From Spirodela intermedia (Eukaryota; Streptophyta; Magnoliopsida; Alismatales; Araceae): 64,000 bases of DNA. Location: contig LR746278.1 in assembly GCA_902729315.2 (NCBI GenBank), positions 4,939,911 through 5,003,910 on the forward strand, given 5' to 3'. Made by a program: the position numbers and the translations under genes. Each line of letters starts with the position of its first letter. Within the stretch, counting starts at the first letter, position 1. Of this stretch, positions 46,850-58,324 are shown piece after piece. Under the pieces are notes generated by a model. It searched no databases. It had not been told where the DNA came from and saw only the letters and a program-made list of their open reading frames with translations.

Positions 46850-48515
46850 TCACCCCCCAACTTAAATCATTGCTAGTCCCTTAGCAATGGAATTACGAAA
46901 ATAAAAATTTACAAATCTCAAACATCATATTTCAATGCAGAAAGAAAAAAAATACAATTAGAAATGATGCACCTTTAGACACTTTGGATTCTTATATCAA
47001 GTATTTAAGAATGATGTCAAGCACTTAAATGTTTAAACACTCCTTAGAATAACAATCTAGACTTCACTTCTTCTATTCACATCTTTATCACTTCTTCACT
47101 CATGGATGTATTTACAAGATGTTCAAATTATCAATACTCATCCAAGAATAATATTGATCCTACATTTCCCTTTTTCTATGGCTTGATTTTTGAAGTTTGC
47201 ACTATATTTCTTCTTTCTTTATATATAGTGGATAAGTAGCTTTTCTTATAGACAAATTTCGACAATAAGAATGATGTCTCACACCCTCCATGTATACTCT
47301 TCATTTTCAAGGCTTTCACTTTATCCAATTATTTTGCAACAAGTATTTTTCTATACACGATTTTCGACAATGAGAATGATGTCTCACACCCTCTATGTGT
47401 ACTCTTTGTTTCTAGATTTTTCACATTGCTCTCTTCTTTTTTTTTCGAAATAAGTGATTTCTCCTCACAAGTCTTATAGATCAAAGTGCAAAAATCTCCA
47501 TTAAACTCAAATGATCAATCAAATTTTCACATCAAGTAAATATTATCCATCAAGATCATGAAGTGAAAATCTGTAAAATCAAATCCATGTTATCTATCAT
47601 GTATCCAAGGAGTATTCCAACATTTCATGCTACTAGATCATTCTTTTGACTCAATAATAATTTTCCTAGTATCTTTTGGTATCAATCAATCTAATTGATT
47701 TAATTTTTCATGCATGCAATATGATGTAAGAAATTTGTAAATTAGATAGTTCTTACAGTTCTGATTTCTATTTTCAATTCTATTTTAGCAGCAATAAATT
47801 TGTCAAAAAATAAATCAAAACTATCTTCTTTATAGCTGTAATTTCGAATTTCAGTAATATGTGTCTAGGGGATTGAAATGTGAGAAAAGGGTCTCTATAA
47901 TTTCAAATTTCAGGTTGTTTTTTCGTCTGCTGTTTTTGACAATCTGTTGTTCCTGATAGAAAACCAGAAAATAGATGTTGTAGTTTTTCCGAATTTTATT
48001 TTATTTTTATTTTTTTTAGTTGATGTTCTAAGTTGAATAAAATGCAAACACATGTTCTTAATCGTCTTATAGCATAAATTAATAATGAATACTTCACCCT
48101 CCAACTTAAAAATGACATTGTCCTCAATGACACAGAAAAATCGAAACAGAATATGCAGAAAATATAATTTTCACGTGAAGCATGCATATATGCAAAGTTA
48201 AGCATTAAAAATATTGTCAAAAATGATAAAGCTCCGAAAGACATCACCTCAACCTCGTTTTTAATTTTCCATTTCGTCTTACACTCCTCCTGCACTTTTT
48301 CAAAAAAACAAATATAGAAATAAGTACTGCGAAATTCTAAGAAAAACAGAGCTTAAAAAAATCAAACAGAATGAAATAAAAACCATGGGTTGCCTCCCAT
48401 GCAGCGCTGCATTTAATGTCTTCAGCTGGACAGCTCTTAAATCATATAAGATGATCTATGGCCATCAAAATATATTTGTATCCCAAGGTAAGTTTCATGA
48501 TATTCTTTTTCAGAT
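46850..48515 (-). other. 3' non-coding tail and polypurine tract of non-autonomous element
   Basis: This tail matches the 1293-2871 and 62.5-64.0 kb tails in reverse, including the CCATGGGTTGCCTCCCATG stretch near 48383, the internal G-rich tract near 48095 and the repeated units around 47220-47420. The terminal polypurine tract is the reverse of CACCCCCCAACTT at 46851. It contains no gene. Confidence 0.75.
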
Positions 48516-50954
48516 TTAGCATAAATTCATATACTTCATATATATACCTTGACATACTTTCAGCCAAACAAAATGGAAATTAACAAAATCTTCCCAAAAA
48601 TAATATTTCCATTTTGAAAAGAATCTTTCCTCATTTCTATCTTGTTTTGTAAGGCTCTCATTCATTAATAAATACTTTCTATTAATAGACCATAAAATGT
48701 GATCAGGCCATATAATTTTCAAATTAGCTCTTACCCAATCTAGAATTTTTTCATCTAAATTGATATCTCTAATTCTTCCACTCACCCATTTCTTAATGTG
48801 TTCTTTTATCTGCATAATCTTCCCCTGCTCTATTTTATCTTCCATACATATTTGTTTAATTTGCAAGGAGTGAAATATTTCAAGCTTAGAAATAATTCTA
48901 ATGGGCTGTGGGTTTTGAAGGATGGAAGGATTGTCTTCTTTAATCTTAGATCTAATGAATTCAGTAAAATTCAAATTTTCTCCTCCAAAATTATCTCTAT
49001 ATTCATATTCATTATTTTCGTTTCTCCCCATTAGTTGAATCAACTCTTTTTCTAGCTTTTCGTTTCTCAACTCATCAAATTCTTCATCTTCCCAAGAGCT
49101 ATCTTTTAATTTCGGTATATGATATACATCATCATCAACATCCATGGCTGAAAAATTATGATTAGATTTATTAATTTTGTCTCCTACATCTCCCAAATCA
49201 ATTGATTTTTCCTCACCTAAAATATGTTTTTTTTCATTTGTGTCCTTACTCCCTTCTACTAAAATTTGAATGATTTTTCCATGATCAACTGCTGTTTCTT
49301 CATCTAAGGGCTCTTTCTCCTCATCATCCTCACTATATTCATTCATCAATTGTGAGCAATAAATGATTTTATTCAAATTTTCTGCTACTATATTTTCAGC
49401 CTTAATATTCTCATTTACTTCTAATGGCTCATCAATTTCTTTTAATAATTGGAAATAAGGATCAGGTAAAATATTCTCAATCAATGTATTCACTGTCCTA
49501 ACATTTTCATTTTGTGGGTTCTTTTCTAAATTTATCCAACTAGACTCTCTTTGTTGAAATCCTACTGTTGAATAGTTTTCTGAATTTTCTATGGGCTGAC
49601 TAAGTGGCTGTCCCTCTTCTCTCTTATTCACAAGAGCCTCTATAATTTGTTTCTGGTGCAACATCATTTGATTCATAGTTTGTTACATCATTTGGCTCAT
49701 TGTTTGTTGCATCATTTGGCTCATTTGCTGCATCATTTCTATAGTATCATGTTGGGTTTGAGAGGGCTGATTTTTCTGAAATCTATTTTCTTATTTTGGA
49801 TGAAATTCAGAGTTTGAATTGGATCTAAGTGCTTCTGTATTTTGAATATTATTTGGGTTTCTCCACGAAAAATTATTCCCCCAATTAGGATTATAAGTTT
49901 AATTAGAAAAATATTCCCTATTTTTACTAAAATCGTGGGGTACTAGCACTTGTTCTTGCCTAGGATGATATTGAAATTCGAAATTATCATTTTCACCATA
50001 CATAGGACATGTACTATTTGAATTAAATTGAGGGTTAAGAGGCTTTCTAATATTGTCAATAAGTAAATCAAGTTTTTCTAATCTTTGATTAATCTGATTA
50101 ACCTCATTTCTAAATTTAGAATCATCATCATGATGCAATTCATAAATTCCTCTCTTCTTATCTTTGTCATATAATTCAAAAGAGGCTTGATCTCTAAAAT
50201 TTTCACTTAAATTCTTATAAAGACTGTAAATCTCATCAAGGGTTTTCTCCATAAAAGCTCCTCCACATATAGAATCAACCATATTTCTATGTTGTTCTAA
50301 TAATCCATCATAAAAAATTCTATTGAGCTGCCACTTGGGTATAGCATGATGAGGACACTTTCTAAGTAAATCTTTAAATGTTTCCCATGTCTCATGTAAA
50401 GTTTCTCCTGATCTTTGAGAAAAACTCCATATATGTTTTCTCATATTTTGAGTTTTTCTTAAGGGATAAAATTTTCGAAGAAAGGCCTGTTCTATGTCTT
50501 TCCAGCTAGTTAATTCTCTATCTAATGTGGATAGCCAATGGCTAGCTTTGTCCCTAAGTGTATGAGGAAATAATTTCATCTTAATAATTTCCAATGTAAC
50601 TTGAGGGAGATTAACTAAATCACAGACCATATGAAATTTTTCTAAGTGCTGATGAGGCTCCTCTAAAAGCAATCCATAAAAATTAGGGAGCATTAGAAAA
50701 ATTCCTAGATTTATTTCGAATTTAATAGTGGGTGCTAATGGGACTCTAATATTTGATGCTCTTTGAAATGAATCAGGGATATAATGATTTTTCATGGCCA
50801 TAGGATTGTTCTTAGTTTGACCTGTACTTCCTTCAGGATCCATCAAAATTAATTTTTCTTTCAGATTTTTAGTCTTGAATGAAATAATGAAAGGATTTTC
50901 TAGCCTTGGATGCAAGGATCTTCTACCATGCATAAAAAAAATCAATAAATTCAA
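48516..50954 (-). pseudogene. Gag fused in frame to an unrecognised acidic ORF
   Basis: One reading frame of about 813 codons is interrupted only by stops at 49899-49901, 49791-49793 and 49683-49685, with no frameshift. Residues 1-351 are an Athila-type gag: LPNFYGLLLEEPHQHLEKF, LRDKASHWLSTLD..LTSWKDIEQAFLRKFYP, and LRKCPHHAIPKWQLNRIFYDG. A Met/Gln-rich repeat (MMQQTMSQ, 24 bp units) follows, then the usual gag end KREEGQP. The final 350 or so residues, where protease and polymerase should be, are acidic and show no motif I recognise: SWEDEEFDELRNEKLEKEL, then a Lys/Trp-rich end with WKYYFWEDFVNFHF. The last 386 codons are fully open. This is the best-preserved retroelement frame in the window. 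It is called a pseudogene because of the three stops; they might be recent mutations. Confidence 0.75.
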
Positions 50955-51127
50955 GGGAAAAGTTTAGTAATTGTTACCCTCCTTCAGTATGTTCCAGTCC
51001 TTGCTTTGCTTCTTTTCGTTCCCTTTTTCTTAAAAAAAAAATCGGCAAAAAGAAAATAAAACAAGAGTTAAATTTTTTGTGTACTCTAAGAGAAAAACAA
51101 AAAAATACTAAATATTATGCAATACAT

Positions 51128-51144
51128 CCCCGGCAACGGCGTCA
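51128..51144 (-). other. Primer binding site, Asp-tRNA type
   Basis: On the minus strand TGACGCCGTTGCCGGGG matches the complement of the plant Asp tRNA 3' end at 16 of 17 positions. An Asp-tRNA primer site is characteristic of Athila-type elements. Confidence 0.75.
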
Positions 51145-51149
51145 AAATT

Positions 51150-51903
51150 AGCCGTCGTCGGGAAGAGGACGATCCGCCGAGAGACGAGTCGCCACCTCCT
51201 GAGAGCGTACCAGATGCGATGAAGAGCCTCCTCTTGTTGCGCGGACCTGAGGATGAAGCTCCCTGACACGCGCCCCACCTCCATCCAGCTCCTCTCCGTC
51301 GAGTGACAGCCGCCGGAGAGCCGCAAAGTTGCCGTTTTTCTGCTCCGCCGAGTGACAGCCGCCAGAGACGACTCGACAACCTATTTCATTAATCTCTAGA
51401 CTTCGCAAGGAGATCTAGAGATTGTCCACGTCATCTTTGTCTAAGGAGAGCCTTCGAGGCCGTGGACACTACACGACGATCCTCCCGAACACTTAGGATT
51501 CCAGTGCATCGTTGACACATCGCCGTCGCGACGTCGGAACTCTATTTTCCTACTTTCAACTTAATTTCCATTTCATTTAGTGATAATTTGTTGATTTTAA
51601 ATTTACCAACATATACTTCATTTCATTACGATTCTTCCGTCTTTTACATATCTTAATTTGATCAATTAAATCGTCTATAATCGCTTACATAAGAATCGCC
51701 GGGCGGAACTCTATTTCTGCCTGATTCGCGTTTGCCGGGCGCTGACGTCATCCTGACGCCCGCACCCTTATTTCCCTTTTAAATATATTTCCTTTTCATT
51801 TCCTAGTATAAAATTCATAGAAAATCTTATTCATTGAGAAAAATTATGAATAATTACCAGATATTATATTACATCCCTGTGATCGACCTGGAAAATTACC
51901 GCT
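51150..51903 (+). repeat. Family-1 LTR fragment, forward
   Basis: The fragment starts in mid-LTR (AGCCGTCGTCGGG) immediately after the inverted internal region and stops about 130 bp short of the LTR end. It contains a broken copy of the antisense LTR ORF (51148-51408, minus strand). Confidence 0.8.
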
Positions 51904-52073
51904 TGTGATTGACATCATTCTTAAATATTTGATATAAGAATCCAAAATGTCTAAAGGTGCATCATTTCTAATTATATTTTTTATGTATTAAAATATGATG
52001 TTTTAAATTTTTTTGAATTTTTATTCTTGTAATTCTATTGCTAAAGTACTAGCAATGATTTAAGTTGGGGGTG
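51904..52073 (+). other. Family-1 internal 3' end fragment with polypurine tract
   Basis: 170 bp matching the last part of the family-1 3' tail (CATCATTCTTAAATA...GTCTAAAGGTGCATC), ending in AAGTTGGGGGTG right before the next LTR. It is joined abruptly to the truncated LTR on its left. Confidence 0.75.
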
Positions 52074-53813
52074 TGATAAGTCTTCATTATCATGAGTTAA
52101 TAATTAATAAATAATATAATTTTAGTCTGAACTCATGATAAATAGACTTATCTTTGTGTTAAATTGTGAAAAGTAATTTTTAATTGATTAATGTAAATTG
52201 TTGACTAATTATGTGATTTTATATGAATTTGTATGATTTTTATAGTCTTATTTTTTAGATAAATAAACAAAAATAAATTAAAATAAAAATATAGAAAAAG
52301 GGGGGGACCCGCCAATCAGCCATGCTTGCAAGCAGGTCAAAAGCGTAGTCAAGGGGAGCCGTGAGTAGGGGATCGAGTGACTATGAACCGATGGGGGCAT
52401 ATGTACACCACTCTCCTTTCACGTCACCGGTGGTCAGCTCGCTGTGAGGTAAGGAGTGGTCGTACACGTGAGAAAGGGACTCATTGCTTCTAAATCTGAT
52501 ATCACTATATATTCATCCAAAACTTCAACGTACAACTTTTGTTGGACTAAACTCACATTACACCTTCCCCAGAATGATTTTGTTTATTTTAATACTTAAA
52601 ATATCCCTTATTTATAACAAAGATATACCATAATGACATCAGCTTATAAAGGTATTAGATGACTTATTTCAATCTCTCTCATACAGGTGGGTGACTAGTG
52701 CAGGTTCGAATCTTACCAGAGCCAAAACTTGTATTTTTATTTGATTAAATCGTGACTTTCTTATAGATCACTAGTGAAGATATAAGCTATCAGAATCGTT
52801 CGATCATTGATGAAAATCTCATCGACGTGATTCGTGAAGTATTGTTACTAAAATTACTAAACGATTCACGATAAAAGGATTGTAAATCCATCGAGTAAAA
52901 TATTTTCAATTGAGCAAGTCATCATCGAGAAGAGGATAATCTATCAAGAGACGAGTCACTACCTCCTGAGAGCATACCAGATGTGATGAAGAGCCTCCTC
53001 TTACTATGTAGACCTGAGGATGAAGCTCCCTAACACACGCCCCACCTTCGTCTAGTTCTTCTCCATCAGGTGACAGCCACCAGAGAGCCACAAAGTCACC
53101 ATTTTTCTGCTCGATTAGGTGACAGTCGCTGGAGACGATTTGACGACCCATTTCATTGATCTCTAGACTTCGCAAAAAGATCTAGAGATTGCCCACATCG
53201 TTCTTGTCTAAAGAGAGTCTTCAAAGCCATAGACACTGCACAATGATCCTTACAAACGCTCATAATTCTAGTGCATCGACAACGCATCACCGTCACGACA
53301 GTGAACTCTATTTTCCTACTTTCAACTTAATTTTCACTTCATTTAGTAATAATTTGTCAAATTTAAATCTATCATACTATTCTTCATTAAATTATGATTC
53401 TTCCAACTTTTATATATCTTAATTTGATCAATTAAATTGTCGGTAATCAATTACGTAAGAATCATTGGGTGGAACTCTATTTCCATCCGATTTGCATTCA
53501 TTGAATGTTGATGTCATCTTGACATCTACACCCTTATTTTTCTTTTTCATGAATTTTAAATATATTTCATTTTTATTTTTTAATCTAAAATTCATAAAAA
53601 AATCTTATTCTTTGAAAAAAAATAAAAAATTACCCAATATTATATTACATCTTGTGATCGACCTAGAAAATTCTCACTATTTTTGAAACTTTATTGAATT
53701 ATAATTGATATATTTTTTTTCAGAAATAGTTCTAAATATTTAGAAATTAGTATTTTCTAGTTTTATAAATTTTAAATTTTAATGATTTACTATACAACGA
53801 CTAAGTTATGTCA
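52074..53813 (+). repeat. Family-1 LTR (long subtype), shared by two internal regions
   Basis: The LTR is 1740 bp, TGATAAGTC to TATGTCA. On the left it abuts a polypurine tract as a 3' LTR would, and on the right it is followed by a primer site and gag as a 5' LTR would. The antisense snRNA-type element is decayed (7 of 11 bases at 52537-52547), but the 25 bp gap to TATATA (52506-52511) is intact. Confidence 0.85.
52906..53175 (-). other. Antisense LTR ORF, 89 codons (shortened)
   Basis: It begins MRSLEINEMG and keeps DGEELDEGG and ELHPQV. It ends early because of a change near 52906. It lies in an older, long-subtype LTR. Confidence 0.25.
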
Positions 53814-53818
53814 AATTT

Positions 53819-53835
53819 GGACGTCATTGCTGGGG
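53819..53835 (+). other. Degenerate Asp-tRNA-type primer binding site
   Basis: GGACGTCATTGCTGGGG, starting five bases after the LTR, matches the Asp-tRNA complement at 12 of 17 positions. Most differences are transitions. Confidence 0.55.
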
Positions 53836-54636
53836 ATGTATTACATAATATTTAATATTTTTCTATTTCTCTCTTAGAGTATACACAAAAAAATTAACTC
53901 TTGTTTTTATTTTCTTCTTGTAGTAAAAAAAACGAAGAGCAACAAGGCAAGGACTAGAGTATACTAAAGGAGGGTAATAATTATTAAAAAAATTCTCGAA
54001 TTTATTGATTTTTATCATGGTGGAAGATCCTTGCATCCAAGGTTAGAAAAAAATTTCACTATTTCATTCAAAATTAAAAATCTAAAAGAAAAATTAATTT
54101 TGATGGATCTTGAAGGAAGTACAAGTCAAACTGAGAACAATTTGATGGCCATAAAAAATCATTATATCCCTAATTCATTTCAAAGAGCATCCAATATTAG
54201 AGTCCCATTAGCACCCACTATTAAATTTAAAATAAATCTAAGAATTTTCTAAATGCTCCCTAATTTTTATAGATTACTTTTAGAGGAATCTCATCATCAT
54301 TTTAAAAAAAATTATATGATCTATGATTTAGTTAATCTCTTTCAAGTTACACCGAAAATTATTAAGATGAAATTATTTCCTCATACACTTAGGGACAAAG
54401 TTAATTATTGATTATTGATAAGTCTTCATTATCATGAGTTAATAATTAGTAAATAATATAGTTTTAGCCTTAACTCGTGATAAATAGACTTATATTTGTG
54501 TTTAAGTGTTTAAGTGGTTTTCAGTTGATTAATGTGATTTTTTGGGTAATTATGTGATTTTATACAAATTTATATGATTTTTACAGTCTTACTTTTGAGA
54601 TAAATGAAGAAAAAGAAATAAAACTAAAAATATTAC

Positions 54637-54824
54637 AAAATGGGGGGACCCGCCGGCCAGCCGGGCCCGCAAGCGGGTCGGAAGCGGGTCGGAAGCGCAG
54701 TCGGGGAGTAGCCGCGAGCAGGGGCTCGAGTGGCTTGAACCGATGGGGGCACGTGTGCGCCACTCCCCTTCCACGTCACTAGTGGCCAGCTGACTGTGGG
54801 GCATGGAGTGGTCGTACACGCGCG
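54637..54824 (-). ncRNA. Candidate pol III small RNA in LTR (copy 4)
   Basis: The GC-rich block runs from about 29 bases after the TATA to the first T4 run, about 188 nt. It contains a short duplicated GTCGGAAGCG segment, absent from the other copies. Confidence 0.3.
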
Positions 54825-54847
54825 CTTAATTGGGAATGTAATATTAC

Positions 54848-54889
54848 TTTATATTCGCAAGAAACTTCGGCGCACAACCGATGTGGGAC
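54848..54889 (-). promoter_or_regulatory. Perfect snRNA-type USE plus TATA in LTR (antisense)
   Basis: On the minus strand, GTCCCACATCG (54889-54879) is followed by 25 bp and TATAAA (54853-54848). Confidence 0.6.
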
Positions 54890-55025
54890 TAAACCCGCAT
54901 CACCTTCCCCAGAAATGGCGGGCAACCGGCACGGGTTCGAATCCTCCTAGAGCCAAAACTCATATTTTTTTATCTGATTATCGCGACTTTCCTACAGATC
55001 GTCAGTGAAGGATTAAGGAACCAGA

Positions 55026-55412
55026 TCATTGGATCATCGGCGAAAATCTCGTCAACGCGATTCGCGGAGCATTGTTACTAAAATTGCTGAACGATTCGCG
55101 ATAAAAGGATTGTGAATCCATCGAGTAAATCATCTCCGATTGATCGACGAACAAGCCATCGTCGGGAAGAGGACGATCCGCGGGGAGACGAGTCGCCACC
55201 TCCTGAGAGCGTACCAGATACGATGAAGAGCCTTCTCTTGCTGCGCGGACCTGAGGATGAAGCTCCCTGACACGCACCCCACCTCTATCCAGCTCCTCTC
55301 CGTCGGGTGACAGCCACCGAAGAGCCGCAAAGTCGCCGTTTTTCCACTCCGCCGGGTGACAGCCGCCAGAGACGATTCGACGACCCATTTCATTAATCTC
55401 TAGACTTCGCAA
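55026..55412 (-). other. Antisense LTR ORF, 128 codons
   Basis: This intact copy begins MRSLEINEMGRRIVSGG, contains NGDFAALRW, ELHPQVRAA and LPDDGLFVDQSEMIYSMD, and stops at 55026. No known domain is recognised. Confidence 0.3.
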
Positions 55413-57316
55413 GGAGATCTAGAGATTGTCCACGTCATCTTTGTCCAAGGAGAGCCTTCGAGGCCGTGGACACTACACGACGATCCTCCCGAACACTTAG
55501 GATTCCGGTGCATCGTCGACGCATCGCCGTCGCGACGCCGGAACTCTGTTTTCCTGCTTTCAACTTAATTTATGCTTCATTTAGTGATACTTTTTGTGAT
55601 TTTAATTTACCAAAATATACTTTGTTCTATTACGATTCTTCTACCTTTTACAGATCTTAATTTGATTAATTAAATCGTCTGTAATCACTTACGTAAGAAC
55701 CGCCGGGCGGAACTCTGTTTCTGCCCGATTCGCATTCGCCGGACGCTAATGTCGTCCTGACGTCCACACCTTTATTTCCTTTTTTCGTGAATTTTAAATA
55801 TATTTCCTTTTCATTTTCTAATATAAAATTCATAGAAAAGTGTATTCATTGAGGAAAAATCTGAATAATTACCAAATATTATATTACATCCCTGTGATTG
55901 ACTTGGAAAATTACTGCTATTTTTAGAAGTTTTATTAAATTATAATTGATATATTTGTTCAGAAATACTTCTAAATATCTGAAAAATCGTATTTTCTAGT
56001 TTTATAAATTTTAGATTTACGTGATTTAATATACAACGACTGAGTCACGTCAATTATTCACATTAGATAGAGAATTAACTACTTGGAAAGATATAGAACA
56101 TGCCTTTTTTTGAAAATTTTACCCCTTAGAAAAAACTCCAAATATGAGAAACATATATAGAGTTTTTCTCAAAGGCTTGGAAAAACTTTGCATGAGATAT
56201 GGAAAAAAATCAAATATTTATTTAAGAAGTGTCCTCATCATGTTATACTCAAGTGACAACTCAATATAATTTTTATGATGGATTATTAGAACAACATAGA
56301 AATATGGTTGATTCTATATGTGGAGAACTTTTTATAGAGAAAACCTTTGATGAGATTTACAATATTTATGAGAATTGAAGTAAAAATTCTAAAGATCAAG
56401 TCTCTTTTGAGTTATATGACAAGGATAAGAAGAGAGTAATTTATGAGTTGCATCATCAAAATAAATTTAATTTAAGAAGTAAAGTTAATCAAATTAATCA
56501 AATATTAAATAAACTTCATTTACTTATTGACAATATTAAAAAGCCTCTTAACCCTCAATTTAATTCAAATAGTACATGTCTTATGTATAGTGAAAATGAT
56601 TATTCTGAATTCTAATGTTATAATTTAGATCAATCATTTCATCATGTGCAAGAAGAAGTGTAAGTAGCCCACGGTTTTAATAAAAATAGAAAGTATTTTT
56701 TTAATTCTTATAATCCTAATTTGAAAAATAATTTTTTGTGGAGAGACCCAAATAATATTCAAAATTTAGAAGCACTTAGACCCAATTCAAACTCTGAATT
56801 TTGTTCAAAATAGAAAAATAAATTTCAAAAAAATCAGTCCTCTCAAACCCAACCTGATGCTATGGAAATGATGCAGAAAATGAGCCAAAGGATGCTACAA
56901 ATAATGAATCAAATGATGTTGCAGTAGAAATAAATTATAGAAGCTCTTAGGAATAAGAGAGAAGAGGGACAACTACCTAGTCAGCCCATAAAAAATCCAA
57001 GGAACTACCCAATAATAAGATTTCAACAAGGGAAGTCTAATAGCATGAATCTAAGAAAAAACCTACGAAATGAAATTGTTAAGACAATGAATGCATTAAG
57101 GAGTAGGAAGATTTTACTTGATCTTTATCTCCAAATATTAGAAGAAAAGAAAACGTGGATAGTCCAAAACAAAATCAAATAGACATGGAAAATGACTTTA
57201 TAAATTCTATCAAGGAAATTACAAAAGAAAGAACAACCCTTTCATTTCCTAAAGCCCTAAAGCTTAGACAAAGAAAGAAAAAGGAACATAATGAAGAAAT
57301 AAAGAAAATTTTATAA

Positions 57317-58103
57317 GATGTACAAATTAGTCTTCCTTTACTTACTATCATTGAATATATTCCTAAATATGCTAGAGTTTTGAAAGAAATGTATACATTA
57401 AAAACGGCACCTAGACAAAAACAATTATTTATGCATGCTAGTAATTTATTATTAAATCAATTACCATACAAATTGAGAGATACTGGTGCCCTTTTAATTT
57501 CGTGTGATATTGGTGAATTCATTTTTCAAAATGCATTACTTAACACCAGTACTAGTATTAATTTATTACCTACAAGTATTTGTGATAAATTTAATATTTT
57601 TGATCTTGAACCTTCTACTGTTACCTTACAATTTGCTGATAAATCCATAAAACATTCTAAAGGTATTTTAAAAAATGTGATATTTTAATTGATTTTGTAG
57701 TGTTGGAAATGGATTTTAATGAACAATTTTATGATACACTAATCATCTTAGGGAGAGAATTTTTGCATACAACAAAGATAAATATAGATTTTCTCACAAG
57801 TATTGCAAAAATTTTACGTGAAGATCAATTAGTAGAAATTAAAATTTTAGAGGTATCAAATGATCTTAAAAAATCCTAAATATATGATTGTCATATCATA
57901 GATCTTTTAGATGATTTTGATGATCCAGATGTTATTGATGACTGTGTGCTAAAAGAATTAGAGGAAATAGAGAATATAAATTTGACAGAAAAGAAAGAAG
58001 AAGATCATCTAAATTTAGAGCTGAAACTTCTTCCCTTAGTTTTAAAATATGTCTTTGGAGGAAAATAATTCATTTCTTGTTATTATTATAACTAATTTGA
58101 GTG
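57317..58103 (+). pseudogene. Protease region of autonomous family-1 element
   Basis: The pre-protease linker ITIEYIPKYARVLKEMYT-like stretch near 57345-57395 leads to the active-site context LLNTSTSINLLP near 57537-57570. In the usual LLDTGASINLLP the catalytic Asp and the Gly are expected here; both are lost. TVTLQFADKSIKHSKGIL follows, to a stop at 57688, with weaker continuation to the solo LTR. It is inactive. Confidence 0.8.
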
Positions 58104-58324
58104 ATGAATGATAAGTCTTCATTATCATGAGTTAATAATTAGTAAATAATATAATTTTAGCCTTAACTCATGATAAATAGACTTATATTCATGTTAAAGT
58201 GTGAAAAGTGGTTTTCAATTGATTAATGTTAATTTTTGGGTAATTATGTGATTTTATATGAATTTATATGATTTTTACAGTCCTACTTTTGAGATACATG
58301 AAGAAAAAGAAATAAAAATATTAC

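Larger units (their letters stand above)
46843..51149 (-). mobile_element. Non-autonomous family-1 element, internal region (Gag plus unknown ORF)
   Basis: The complete internal region lies on the minus strand, from an Asp-tRNA-like primer site (51128-51144) through a long gag ORF, an in-frame unrecognised ORF and the family-1 3' non-coding tail to the polypurine tract at 46850-46862. Protease, RT, RNase H and integrase are absent. In position they are replaced by the unknown ORF, so mobilisation would need a helper such as the autonomous relatives nearby. The region is flanked on both sides by LTR sequence of the opposite orientation. Confidence 0.8.
54416..56052 (+). mobile_element. Family-1 solo LTR (short subtype) in gag, perfect target duplication
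   Basis: A complete 1637 bp LTR flanked by identical ATTAT (54411-54415 and 56053-56057). Removing it rejoins the gag reading across the site. It has the terminal hairpin, an intact antisense ORF and a perfect antisense USE. Confidence 0.92.
53996..57316 (+). pseudogene. Gag of autonomous family-1 element, split by a solo LTR
   Basis: This gag is homologous to the one at 49.9-51.0 kb (-). Readable parts include KNHYIPNSFQRASNIRVPLAPT near 54150-54210 and LRDKVN*LFTLDRELTTW across the insertion at 54416/56057. It continues with a decayed CPHH context near 56235, DSICGELF near 56310, and a KREEGQLPSQP gag end near 56960. Stops and frame changes are common. The final part corresponds to the first 60 or so residues of the unknown ORF in the non-autonomous element, after which the two elements diverge. 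Confidence 0.8.
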
